This document shows, piece after piece, positions 46,435 to 55,186 of a DNA stretch of 64,000 bases; within the stretch, counting starts at the first letter, position 1, and every line of letters starts with the position of its first letter. The stretch is from Nguyenibacter vanlangensis (GTDB lineage Bacteria > Pseudomonadota > Alphaproteobacteria > Acetobacterales > Acetobacteraceae): the NCBI RefSeq assembly GCF_038719015.1, contig NZ_CP152276.1:2802001-2866000 (forward strand), in the 5' to 3' direction. Below the pieces are notes generated by a model, which ran no database searches, had not been told where the DNA came from, and worked only from the letters and a program-made list of their open reading frames with translations. The position numbers were made by a program, and so were the translations under genes.

Positions 46435-47328
46435 ATGAAAACCAGCCTGTTCATCACCTGCGCGGTCACGGGGGCCGGGGACACGGCGGCCAGCCATCCC
46501 GGGTTGCCGATCACGCCGAAACAGATCGCCGCCGCCGCGATCGACGCGGCCAAGGCAGGGGCCGCCGTGGCGCATATCCATGTGCGCGATCCCGAAACGG
46601 GCAAGGCGGCGCGCGACATTGCATTATACCGCGAGGTCGTCGAGCGCATCCGCGACGCCGATACCGACGTGATCATCAACCTGACCGCCGGCATGGGCGG
46701 AGACCTGGTGCTGGGCGGCGGCGAGTCCCCGCTGCCGCCCGACGCCACGGGGACGGACATGGCCGGCCCGACCGAACGCCTGGCGCACGTGGCCGAACTG
46801 CTGCCCGAAATCTGCACGCTGGATTGCGGGACGATGAATTTCTCGCTGGGCGACTACGTCATGGTCAATACGCCGTCGATCCTGCGGGACATGGCGCGGC
46901 AGGTCCGGGCGCTGGGCGTGCGGCCGGAACTGGAAGTGTTCGATACCGGCCATCTGGTGTTCGTGAAACAGATGTTCAGGGAAGGATTGCTGGACGCGCC
47001 GCTGATGATCCAGCTCTGCATGGGTGTGCCCTATGGCGCGCCCAACGACCTGCTGACCCTGCATGCCATGGTCAATGCGCTGCCGGCGGACTGCGTCTAC
47101 AGCATGTTTTCGCTCGGCCGCTTCCAACTGCCTTATGTCGGGCTGGCGCCGATGGTCGGCGCGAACATCCGGGTGGGGCTGGAGGACAATCTCTATCTCT
47201 CGCGCGGCGAACTGGCCAGCAATGCGCAGCTTGTCGACCGGGCGGCGACGATCCTGGGCGCGATGAATGTCGAGATCCTGGGACCGCAGGCGGTGCGCGG
47301 GCTGCTCGGGCTGACGAAACGGGGATGA
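46435..47328 (+). CDS. BKACE family (DUF849), probable dehydrocarnitine cleavage enzyme
   Basis: 297-residue zinc TIM-barrel enzyme that condenses a beta-keto acid with acetyl-CoA and splits it. Landmarks are [40 protein letters not shown] (zinc-binding HxH), [52 protein letters not shown] and [20 protein letters not shown]. Beside carnitine dehydrogenase, the substrate should be 3-dehydrocarnitine, giving betainyl-CoA and acetoacetate. Four bases separate it from the next gene. Confidence 0.9.
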   Translation: MKTSLFITCAVTGAGDTAASHPGLPITPKQIAAAAIDAAKAGAAVAHIHVRDPETGKAARDIALYREVVERIRDADTDVIINLTAGMGGDLVLGGGESPLPPDATGTDMAGPTERLAHVAELLPEICTLDCGTMNFSLGDYVMVNTPSILRDMARQVRALGVRPELEVFDTGHLVFVKQMFREGLLDAPLMIQLCMGVPYGAPNDLLTLHAMVNALPADCVYSMFSLGRFQLPYVGLAPMVGANIRVGLEDNLYLSRGELASNAQLVDRAATILGAMNVEILGPQAVRGLLGLTKRG

Positions 47329-47332
47329 TGCG

Positions 47333-48844
47333 ATGAGCGGACAGGATATGAACGGACAGGATTTTGGCCCGAAACGCTGCGGGCTGGTCGGCGGCGGCGT
47401 GATCGGCGCCGGCTGGGCCGCGCGCTTCGTGCTGAACGGACGCGACGCCGTCCTTTATGATCCCAGCCCGGACGCCCGTGCCCGCGCCGAAGCCGTTCTG
47501 GGCATGGCACGCGCGGCCTGGGCCGGGCTGCTGCCCGGCGCCCTGCCGCCGGAAGGACGGCTGCATATCGCCGCGACGCTGGAAGAGGCGTTGGAGGGCG
47601 CCGATTTCGTCCAGGAAAGCCTGCCGGAAATCCAGACGCTGAAATGCGACGTGCTGGAGCGGATCGACGCCCTGCTGCCCGCCGCCGTGCCGATCGCCTC
47701 GTCGACCTCCGGACTGTTGCCCACGCGGCTGCAGGCGCGGCTGCGCCATCCCGAACGCTTCGTGGTCGGTCATCCGTTCAACCCCGTCTATCTGCTGCCG
47801 CTTGTGGAAATCTGCGGCGGCGCGCGGACGTCGGAGGACACCAAGGCCAGGGTCGCGGCCTTCTATCGCGCCATCGGCATGCAGGTCCTGCATGTGCGCA
47901 AGGAAGTGGACGGTTTCATAGCCGACCGTCTGCTCGAAGCGCTGTGGCGCGAGGGGCTGTGGCTGATCGAGGAGGGCGTCGCGACGACGGCGGAACTGGA
48001 CGACGCGATCCGGTACGGCGCCGGGTTGCGCTGGTCCTTCATGGGGACGTTCCTGACCTATCGCCTGGCCGGCGGCGATGCGGGGATGCGGCATTTCCTG
48101 GCCCAGTTCGGGCCGGCGCTGCAACTGCCCTGGACCAGGCTGGTCGCCCCCGAACTGACCGACGCGCTGATCGACCGCATCGCCGGCCAGTCGGACGAGC
48201 AGGCGGGCGGCATGACGGTTCGCGCATTGGAGCGCCTGCGCGACGAGGCGCTGGTCAAGGTCATCCGCGCGCTGGCGACCGTCGGTCCGCAGGGTTATGC
48301 GGCGGGCGCAACGCTGAACCGTTTCGCCGCCCGCCGCGCGGACGATGCGCAGGGCGGCCAGCCGGGGGCGGACGGCATACCGGCAAGCTGGCACGGCGTC
48401 GTGCCGCCGGAATGGATCGATTATAACGGCCATATGACCGAACACCGGTATCTTCAGGTGTTCGGCGAGGCGACCGACCACATCCTGGACGCCATCGGCG
48501 CCGGCCCGGACCATGTCGCGGCCGGACAGAGTTTCTACACCGTCGAGACCCATCTCCGGCATCTGGGCCAGGCGCTTTGCGGCATGGCGATCATGGTCCG
48601 GACGCGCGTCCTGGACGCCGACGGCAAGCGGCTGCATCTGTTCCACGAGCTGACCGCGGCGGGTGACGACGCGCCCCTGGCCACGGCGGAACAGATGCTG
48701 ATCCATGTCGATACGGCGCGCGCACGGAGCGCGCCGATCCCGCAGGCCGTCGCCGGCGCCATCGCCGCGCTGCGGACGGCGCACAGCGCGTTGCCGGTCC
48801 CCGAGGGGGCCGGACGCGCCATCGCCATGCCGCGCCGGTCATGA
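47333..48844 (+). CDS. L-carnitine dehydrogenase fused to betainyl-CoA thioesterase
   Basis: 503 residues. Residues ~14-330 are a 3-hydroxyacyl-CoA-dehydrogenase-like NAD enzyme ([81 protein letters not shown]). Residues ~350-500 form a hot-dog thioesterase domain with [20 protein letters not shown] (363 onward). This two-domain form is known from rhizobial carnitine degradation: the first domain oxidises carnitine, BKACE makes betainyl-CoA, and the second domain releases glycine betaine. Both halves look complete. Confidence 0.9.
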   Translation: MSGQDMNGQDFGPKRCGLVGGGVIGAGWAARFVLNGRDAVLYDPSPDARARAEAVLGMARAAWAGLLPGALPPEGRLHIAATLEEALEGADFVQESLPEIQTLKCDVLERIDALLPAAVPIASSTSGLLPTRLQARLRHPERFVVGHPFNPVYLLPLVEICGGARTSEDTKARVAAFYRAIGMQVLHVRKEVDGFIADRLLEALWREGLWLIEEGVATTAELDDAIRYGAGLRWSFMGTFLTYRLAGGDAGMRHFLAQFGPALQLPWTRLVAPELTDALIDRIAGQSDEQAGGMTVRALERLRDEALVKVIRALATVGPQGYAAGATLNRFAARRADDAQGGQPGADGIPASWHGVVPPEWIDYNGHMTEHRYLQVFGEATDHILDAIGAGPDHVAAGQSFYTVETHLRHLGQALCGMAIMVRTRVLDADGKRLHLFHELTAAGDDAPLATAEQMLIHVDTARARSAPIPQAVAGAIAALRTAHSALPVPEGAGRAIAMPRRS

Positions 48845-49788
48845 GCCGGGCGAGCCTGGTCCGTGCCGCGCTGGCGGTCGCGGGGATGGCCCCGGGGATG
48901 GCCACGGCGATGCTGGCCGTCCCCACGGCGGCGCCCCGTGCCGAAACGCCGGCGCAGTTCGACGATGCCCGGCGGACCGTTTCGCTGCCGGACGGGATCG
49001 ACCTGGCCTTCATCGCCATCGGGCCGGAGGACGGGCGGCCCGTGATCCTGGTCCATGGCTATACCGACAGCGCGCGGGACTGGTTTCCCGCCCTTTGGGC
49101 CTTCTCGCCGCGCGACCGGCTGATCATCGTCGACCTGCGGGGGCATGGACGCTCTTCCAAGCCCGGCTGCTGCTACGCCCTGGTCGATTTCGCCTGGGAT
49201 ATCCGCCTGCTGATGGATCATCTCGGCCTGAAGCGGGCCGACCTGGTCGGTCATTCGCTGGGCAGCCTGATCGTGCAGGTCTTTGCCGAAAACTGGCCCG
49301 ACCGCGTGAAGCATGTCGTGCTGGTCTCCTCGACCGGCGGGCCGGCCGCCGCGCCCACCCCGCGTGAGCGGGCCGAGCGCAGGGCCGCCTTCGATTTCCG
49401 CACCCCCATCAGCCGGCTGCGCGACCCGATCGATCCGGATTCCGCCTTCATGCGCGCCTGGTGGTCGTCTCCGACGCCGGTCGATCCCGATTTCATCCGG
49501 CGCCAGCGCGTGGATTCGGCGCATATCCCCGCCGCCGTCTGGCTTGCCGTGCTGGATCAGGGCCTGACCGGATTCGATCCGCAGCCCGGCCTGGCCCGGC
49601 TGAAAGCGGCCTGCCTGCTGATCTGGGGCGAAAAGGACCCGATCATGCCGCCGGAGGTCCGCCGCACCCTGATCGCCGCCCTGCCGGGCGCGCAGGTGGC
49701 CATTTATCCCGGACTCGGCCACAATCCGTTCTGGGAACAGCCGCGCGCGGTCGTGGGACGGATCGATCGGTTTCTGGACGGCCCCTGA
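48841..49788 (+). CDS. Exported alpha/beta-hydrolase of carnitine operon
   Basis: 315 residues, overlapping the dehydrogenase stop by ATGA. A hydrophobic N-terminus ([20 protein letters not shown] … PRAE) looks like a signal peptide. Fold motifs: [30 protein letters not shown], nucleophile elbow VGHSLGS with Ser139, acid in [11 protein letters not shown] and His in YPGLGHNPF. Periplasmic esterase action on acylcarnitines or choline esters would supply carnitine or choline, but this is inference; the sequence shows only an active-looking hydrolase. Confidence 0.85.
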   Translation: MSRASLVRAALAVAGMAPGMATAMLAVPTAAPRAETPAQFDDARRTVSLPDGIDLAFIAIGPEDGRPVILVHGYTDSARDWFPALWAFSPRDRLIIVDLRGHGRSSKPGCCYALVDFAWDIRLLMDHLGLKRADLVGHSLGSLIVQVFAENWPDRVKHVVLVSSTGGPAAAPTPRERAERRAAFDFRTPISRLRDPIDPDSAFMRAWWSSPTPVDPDFIRRQRVDSAHIPAAVWLAVLDQGLTGFDPQPGLARLKAACLLIWGEKDPIMPPEVRRTLIAALPGAQVAIYPGLGHNPFWEQPRAVVGRIDRFLDGP

Positions 49789-49802
49789 AGAAACCGGATC
49801 GA

Positions 49803-50795
49803 TCACCCCCCGGGCCGCCGCCCCAGCATTGCCGCCACCGCCGGGCGCCCCGGGCGACCGTCACGCGTGACGACGTCATCGAGCCATCCGGACCATGCGG
49901 CCGGATGATCGCGCAGCCAGCGCCAGGCGACGATGGACGGGTCGATGCGGTCGCGCTGGATCGCCTGCATCATCGTGTTTTCGTCCTGGATGGTAAAATG
50001 GATGCGCGACAGCAGGCGGACCGCGTTCGGGCAGGCTGCGCCGTAGCCGGCGCGGATCACGGTATGGACCGAGGCGCCGCCATCCGGCCCGAACACGGAC
50101 TCGCCCCCGGTCAGATAGCGGATCGGAAAGCGCATGTTCATCGGATGCGGCTCCCAGCCCAGGAACAGGATCGGCCGGCGGCTCTGCACGTCGCGGTCGA
50201 GTTGCGACAGCATGCCCTGTTCGCTGCTTTCGACCAGGCGGAAACGGCCCAGATTGAACTGGTTGCCGCGGATTATGGCCAGGACGAGCGCGTTTCCGTC
50301 ATTGCCCGCTTCCAGCCCGAAAATCATGTAGCCCAGCCGCCGGCCCCAGGCGGCGATATCCTTGTAATCGCGCAATCCGGCGTTCCAGACATAATCGGGC
50401 ACCGCCAGCGTGTAATGCGCGCCGGACAGATTGGTCGCGATGCGCTGCACGCTGCCATCGGCCAGAAAGGGTGCGATCGCGAGATGGCCGGACGGTTCCC
50501 AATTGCTCAGGAACACGTCGACCCGCCGGTCGCGCATGGCGATATAGGTCATCGTCAGCGTCAGCATCGGGGCCTGCGGCCGGTACCCCAACGCATCGAA
50601 CAGCCGCACGGCGACGGCTGTGACGGCTTCGGCGTCCGTCCAGCCGACGTCGGAAAGGCGGATCGGCACGCAGGACGGGGCGTCGGCGACCGGGTTGGCG
50701 GCGACTGGGTTGGCGGCGGGGGGCGCGGCCGGTGCCGCGGGCGCCGGGGCACACAGGAGCGCCAGGCCGGCCAGCAGGGCGCGTGCCGCCCGCAT
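49803..50795 (-). CDS. Choline/glycine-betaine periplasmic binding protein (ChoX/OpuAC-like)
   Basis: 330 residues: signal peptide (MRAARALLAGLALLCAPAPA) and a Pro/Ala linker with a PVAAN/PVADA repeat, then CVPIRLSDVGWTDAEAVTAV, VDVFLSNWEPSG, IFGLEAGNDGNAL and PILFLGWEPHPMN, matching ABC-type quaternary-amine binding proteins that cage trimethylammonium groups with aromatic residues. No ABC permease or ATPase gene is present here. The start overlaps the betC stop by ATGA. It converges on the hydrolase gene, 14 bases between stops. Confidence 0.88.
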   Translation of the reverse strand: MRAARALLAGLALLCAPAPAAPAAPPAANPVAANPVADAPSCVPIRLSDVGWTDAEAVTAVAVRLFDALGYRPQAPMLTLTMTYIAMRDRRVDVFLSNWEPSGHLAIAPFLADGSVQRIATNLSGAHYTLAVPDYVWNAGLRDYKDIAAWGRRLGYMIFGLEAGNDGNALVLAIIRGNQFNLGRFRLVESSEQGMLSQLDRDVQSRRPILFLGWEPHPMNMRFPIRYLTGGESVFGPDGGASVHTVIRAGYGAACPNAVRLLSRIHFTIQDENTMMQAIQRDRIDPSIVAWRWLRDHPAAWSGWLDDVVTRDGRPGRPAVAAMLGRRPGG

Positions 50796-52321
50796 CAGCT
50801 TTGTCCGTCCGCCGGGTCCGGCCGGACCGGCGCCGGAAAACGCGCGCGCCGTTCGAGGATTTCCAGGTCCATGTGGCTGCGGATATAGAGCATGCGCGCA
50901 TCGCGCGTGGGCTGATGGTCCCAGGCGGGCGGCGCGCCCTGGCGCAGTGCCTCGGCCACCAGCCGGCGGCGGCGCTGCGACATGAGCACATCGGCATGCA
51001 ACCCCGCCAGGTCCCATCGCCGTCCGATTTCGGCCAGGAAGGCGTCGCACAGCGCGCGATGCGCCGGATCGGCCGCCAGGTTGCGGATTTCGCGCGGATC
51101 GGCCCGAAGATCGTACAATTGATCCGGATCGGCCGGACAATGCACGAATTTCCACTGCCCGCGCCGGATCATGACGATCGGGGCGATCGCGCCCTCGGCG
51201 GTATATTCGCCCAGCGCCAGCCCGTCATCATCATGGCCCGTGCAATAGGGCAGCAGCGACCGGCCCTCGCCGGGCAGGAGATCGGACCGGTCCGCCAGAT
51301 CGCACAGCGTGGGCAGCAGGTCGACCAGGGACACGCAGGCCCGCACCCGGCGGGGGGCGAAACGGTCCGGCGCGCTGACGATCATCGGGATGCGGCAGGA
51401 ATCGTCGAAGAAACTCATTTTGTACCATTGGCCGCGTTCGCCCAGCATTTCGCCGTGATCGGCAATCACGATCACGATCGTATCGCGGTCCAGTCCGGTA
51501 TCGCGCAGCGTGCCGAGAATCCGGCCGAACGCATCGTCGACGAAGGAGCAGGCGCCGTAATAGGCGCGGCGCGCGGCGCGGACCTGCGCCTCGGTCACCG
51601 GCTGCAGCGCCATGCCGTTGACATGATGCAGCCGGGCGGCATGCGGGTCGCCGGCCTGCGCCGGGACGGCGGGCATGTCGATTTCGGCGTCGCTATACCG
51701 GCTCCACCAGGGATCGGGGATGGTGAACGGGTCGTGCGGATGAGTCAGCGAAACCACCATGGCGAAGGGCCTGCGATCGGGATCGCGCGCCAGGTCGTAC
51801 AGTTTCTGCCGGGCGCTGAACGTGACCTCTTCGTCGAAATCGATCTGGTTGGTGCGCACGCACCGCCCGGCCTCGGTTACCGAATTCATGGTGTGGTACC
51901 ATTCCGGCCGCTCGTCGAAACGCGTCCAGTCCGGGGTCCAGTTGAAGTCGGCGGGATAGATGTCGGTCGTCAGCCGGGTTTCGAAGCCGTGCAACTGGTC
52001 GGGGCCGCAAAAATGCATCTTGCCGGCCAGGATGGTCTCGTAACCCGCCAGGCGCAGATGATGGGCGAAGGTCGGCGTCTGGGACGGGAATTCGGCGGCG
52101 TTGTCATAGGCCCCGATCCGCGACGCCAGCCGGCCGCTCATGAAGACCGCGCGGGACGGCGCGCACAGGGGGACGTTGCAATAGGCGTTTTCGAACACGA
52201 CGCCGCCGGCCGCCAGCGCGTCCAGATGCGGCGTCTTCGCCACCCTGCCGCCATAGGCGGACAGGGCGGCGGCCTTCAACTGGTCTGCCATCAGGATCAG
52301 GATATCGGGACGTTCGCGCAT
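50795..52321 (-). CDS. betC: Choline-sulfatase
   Basis: Hydrolyses choline-O-sulfate to choline and sulfate. 508-residue type I sulfatase: metal ligands in PDILILMADQLKAAALSAYG, the formylglycine signature CAPSR with Cys53, GKMHFCG, SLTHPHDPFTIP, IADHGEMLGERGQWYKMSFF and the C-terminal choline-sulfatase-type tail (PAWDHQPTRDARMLYIRSHM). No signal peptide, so cytoplasmic. First gene of a two-gene operon with the binding protein. Confidence 0.94.
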   Translation of the reverse strand: MRERPDILILMADQLKAAALSAYGGRVAKTPHLDALAAGGVVFENAYCNVPLCAPSRAVFMSGRLASRIGAYDNAAEFPSQTPTFAHHLRLAGYETILAGKMHFCGPDQLHGFETRLTTDIYPADFNWTPDWTRFDERPEWYHTMNSVTEAGRCVRTNQIDFDEEVTFSARQKLYDLARDPDRRPFAMVVSLTHPHDPFTIPDPWWSRYSDAEIDMPAVPAQAGDPHAARLHHVNGMALQPVTEAQVRAARRAYYGACSFVDDAFGRILGTLRDTGLDRDTIVIVIADHGEMLGERGQWYKMSFFDDSCRIPMIVSAPDRFAPRRVRACVSLVDLLPTLCDLADRSDLLPGEGRSLLPYCTGHDDDGLALGEYTAEGAIAPIVMIRRGQWKFVHCPADPDQLYDLRADPREIRNLAADPAHRALCDAFLAEIGRRWDLAGLHADVLMSQRRRRLVAEALRQGAPPAWDHQPTRDARMLYIRSHMDLEILERRARFPAPVRPDPADGQS

Positions 52322-52415
52322 GACCAGAGTGCTCCGCCTCTTCCGATACCGGCGCGAACGGGATCAGGCGCGATCCGTCCGGCCCGGCAATTGCCGCCCA
52401 TGACGGCACAGTGGA

Positions 52416-54794
52416 TCAGAATCCCGCGCGGATGGTGCCGAAAAACTGACGCGGCGCGCCGACCAGGAAGGATTGGTAATCGCCGGTCATCGGCAGTCCG
52501 TTCTCGCCCATCGTGGAGATGTATTTGACGTTGGTCAGGTTGTAGACATTGAATTCGAACGTCAGGTCCCTGGCGACGCCGTATCCCCTGCCCAGATGAT
52601 AGCGCGCGCCCAGGGATTCCAGCCAGTAATGGGGGACCTTCATGTCGCCCGTATAGCTGAAATTCCTGGTTCCCATATAGGTCGTGTCGAAATGCGCATC
52701 GAAGTCGCGCCAGGCGTAGGACAGGCTGTTCTTGTACATCAGCCGCGGATAGGACACGACCTGCTGACCCTTGAGGTGATAGACGATGCCGGGCTCGGCC
52801 AGGTTGTCGTCGTAGGTGGCGTGGTTGTAGCTGACGCTGTTATAGATCGACAGCCCCCGGAGCGGCGTTACGATCAGGCCCGCATCGATGCCGTTCATGG
52901 TCACGCCGCCGACATTCGCCACGGTGGAGACCGGATTGACGATCGTGCCGGACGTGATCTGTTGCAGGCGATTCTTGAAATCCGTGTGATAGGCATAGAG
53001 CGACGCCTGCACGAGCCGGTCGGTGAAACGATAGCCGACGGCGTAGTTCCAGTCGGTTTCCGGCTTCAGCCCGCCCTGTTTCTGGAGCTGGTCGAAGGTG
53101 CTCTGGCTCAGCGCGAAGGGCGACGCCCCCTGCTTGTAGGCGGCGATCGGATAGGATTTCACATTTTCGGTGATATCGAAGAACGCTTCGTGCTGCCTGA
53201 GGAAATGCCAGTCCGCGCTGATATGGGGCAGGAATGCTTTGGCGGTCGTGATCGAACCGGAGGCGAGCGCGTTGGTGCCGGTATAGGATTGGAGATTCTG
53301 CGTGTCGCCCGCCCGCGCCGTCTGCAACAGGGCGCGGAAGCCGAAATGCAGCGCCAGGTTGGACAGCGGGCTGTAGGTGTCCTCGGCGAAGCCGGTGAAG
53401 CTGTTGGAGTTGATCTGTTCCCGCCAGAGTCGCGCGAACGGCGCGGGCAGCGACCCCAGCGAGTTGACGGGCGATCCCTGCCCCAGCAACGGTTCCTGGA
53501 ATGCCCAGCGGCCGATATCGGTGTGGAGCCCTTCGTACCAGATGCCGGTGCTGATGTGATTATGCGCGACATCATAATGCAGGGCGGTGGTGAAGCCGCC
53601 GCGCTGGCTGTGCTGGAGCGTCATCTGGTCGAACAGCGGCGCCCCGTTGGGCGAGGACATATAGGGGCTGGCCCAGGTGCCGCGCATATATTGTCCGTGC
53701 CCGTATATGACGCTGTCCCAGCTCAGCCGGTCCGTCAGCAGGAAATGGAAATTCATGCCGCCGAGATAGTCGCGCTCGAGCGTCGCGCCGTCATAATAGG
53801 ATGCGTCCCACGGATCGGACATTTTCGTATAACCCGGCGGCAGCGCGCCGCCCGGAAGGCCGTTCAGCGACAGCGCGGAACGATAGGCCTTGGCATAGCC
53901 GTTCGGCGTTCCGATGAAATTGTCTATGTCATATCCGCCGTTCTTCAGCATGTCGAAGGACATGTCCTGGTAATTGTAGAGTTCGAAATCGGTCCAGTCG
54001 AAATAGGCCGAGACCGAGCTGGATTCTCCGACCGGCTGGACGAACTTGGCGTTGACCTGCTGCGAGAACTGATTGGCGCCGCCTTTCCATTTATCCATGT
54101 CGTTGCGCAGATAGGACATGTAGAAACGCGATCCCTGGGCGTCGAGATCGCCGGAATCTCCGCGCAGATAGGTATGGAACGTATTGTTGCTGCCGAAGGT
54201 CTGGACGATCTTCGCGCCCATCTTGTGGCTGGGGTCGGAGGAATGGAACGCCACCGCGCCACCGAGATTGCTGGTCGATGCGGTATCTTCCGCCCCCGCG
54301 CTCATCGTCGCTTCCATGCGCGCGACATTTTCGGAACTGATGGCCGCCACCGAATTCAGGCCGTTCATGCTGTGGAATTCCTGATCACCCAGCGGAATTC
54401 CGTCCAGCGTCATGCCGATCTGATTCTGGAAGAATCCGTGCATGTAAAACTGGTTGGACCAGGTATCCAGCCCCTGGGGGTCGTCGGACTGGAACATCAC
54501 GCCCGGCATCTGGGCGAGCACTTTCAGCGGATTGGTGCCCGGCACGGATTTCGCGATCAGGTCCTGCCCCACCACGACCGATGTCGCCCGCGCCTTGCGC
54601 AATCCCACCACGCTGAATGTTTCGGGCCGCGCGGCGACGATGCGGCGCGCAGGCCGCGTACCCCGGTCCATACGGTGCGACGATGCTGCGGGATGCGCGG
54701 TATCGGCCTTGTGCCTCTTCGCGGCCCAGGCCACATGCGATGACGTTGCCAGGAGCAACGTATAGAATGCCGGGAGAATCCTGATCTTTTTCAT
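52416..54794 (-). CDS. TonB-dependent receptor of choline/carnitine locus (I)
   Basis: 792 residues with signal peptide (MKKIRILPAFYTLLLATSSH, then VAWA). Plug blocks are VVVGQDLIAKSVPGTNPLKV, LAQMPGVMFQSDDPQG, FYMHGFFQNQIGMTLDGIPL and STSNLGGAVAFHSSDPSHKM. Barrel ends RQFFGTIRAGF with the terminal Phe. A close paralogue of the next receptor (55187-57505), sharing VGGVTMNG, LKGQQVV-YPR-MYK and LVGAPRQ-FGTI. Ligand inferred as a quaternary amine or its ester from context. Confidence 0.92.
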   Translation of the reverse strand: MKKIRILPAFYTLLLATSSHVAWAAKRHKADTAHPAASSHRMDRGTRPARRIVAARPETFSVVGLRKARATSVVVGQDLIAKSVPGTNPLKVLAQMPGVMFQSDDPQGLDTWSNQFYMHGFFQNQIGMTLDGIPLGDQEFHSMNGLNSVAAISSENVARMEATMSAGAEDTASTSNLGGAVAFHSSDPSHKMGAKIVQTFGSNNTFHTYLRGDSGDLDAQGSRFYMSYLRNDMDKWKGGANQFSQQVNAKFVQPVGESSSVSAYFDWTDFELYNYQDMSFDMLKNGGYDIDNFIGTPNGYAKAYRSALSLNGLPGGALPPGYTKMSDPWDASYYDGATLERDYLGGMNFHFLLTDRLSWDSVIYGHGQYMRGTWASPYMSSPNGAPLFDQMTLQHSQRGGFTTALHYDVAHNHISTGIWYEGLHTDIGRWAFQEPLLGQGSPVNSLGSLPAPFARLWREQINSNSFTGFAEDTYSPLSNLALHFGFRALLQTARAGDTQNLQSYTGTNALASGSITTAKAFLPHISADWHFLRQHEAFFDITENVKSYPIAAYKQGASPFALSQSTFDQLQKQGGLKPETDWNYAVGYRFTDRLVQASLYAYHTDFKNRLQQITSGTIVNPVSTVANVGGVTMNGIDAGLIVTPLRGLSIYNSVSYNHATYDDNLAEPGIVYHLKGQQVVSYPRLMYKNSLSYAWRDFDAHFDTTYMGTRNFSYTGDMKVPHYWLESLGARYHLGRGYGVARDLTFEFNVYNLTNVKYISTMGENGLPMTGDYQSFLVGAPRQFFGTIRAGF

Positions 54795-55186
54795 CGAAAT
54801 CGTTCCTGTGTTCAAGACCGGAATCCGATCATGCGCGCGCTCCATTGGATCGATACCGTACCGACGATCTGGAAAGGGATGATGAGATTGCAGACGATTC
54901 CCGACAGCGGCCTGAGCCGTTCCGATATCGATCAAGTTGCGGGAAATCGGGGCGGGAGCGGATTGCGCGATATCCTTCCGAGCTGAAATATGACGATCGG
55001 CGAGGCCTGGCGCCCGCTGCGAGACATCGTGCCGCCGGCGCCGGCACCAATATGATGCGAATACGCAACGATATTCCTGAAGCACATCTCAGGGGAGAGG
55101 AGATCACGCAAGCGATCCCATTGCTAGAACGGATGCGTCATCCGTTCACGCATATGGTGTCGCAAACCTACAAATCGGACGGGATA
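54795..55186. other. Gap between tandem TonB-receptor genes
   Basis: 392 bases without a recognised gene. It is long enough to carry a separate promoter for the 52416-54794 receptor. I saw no strong dyad or terminator in it. Confidence 0.4.
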
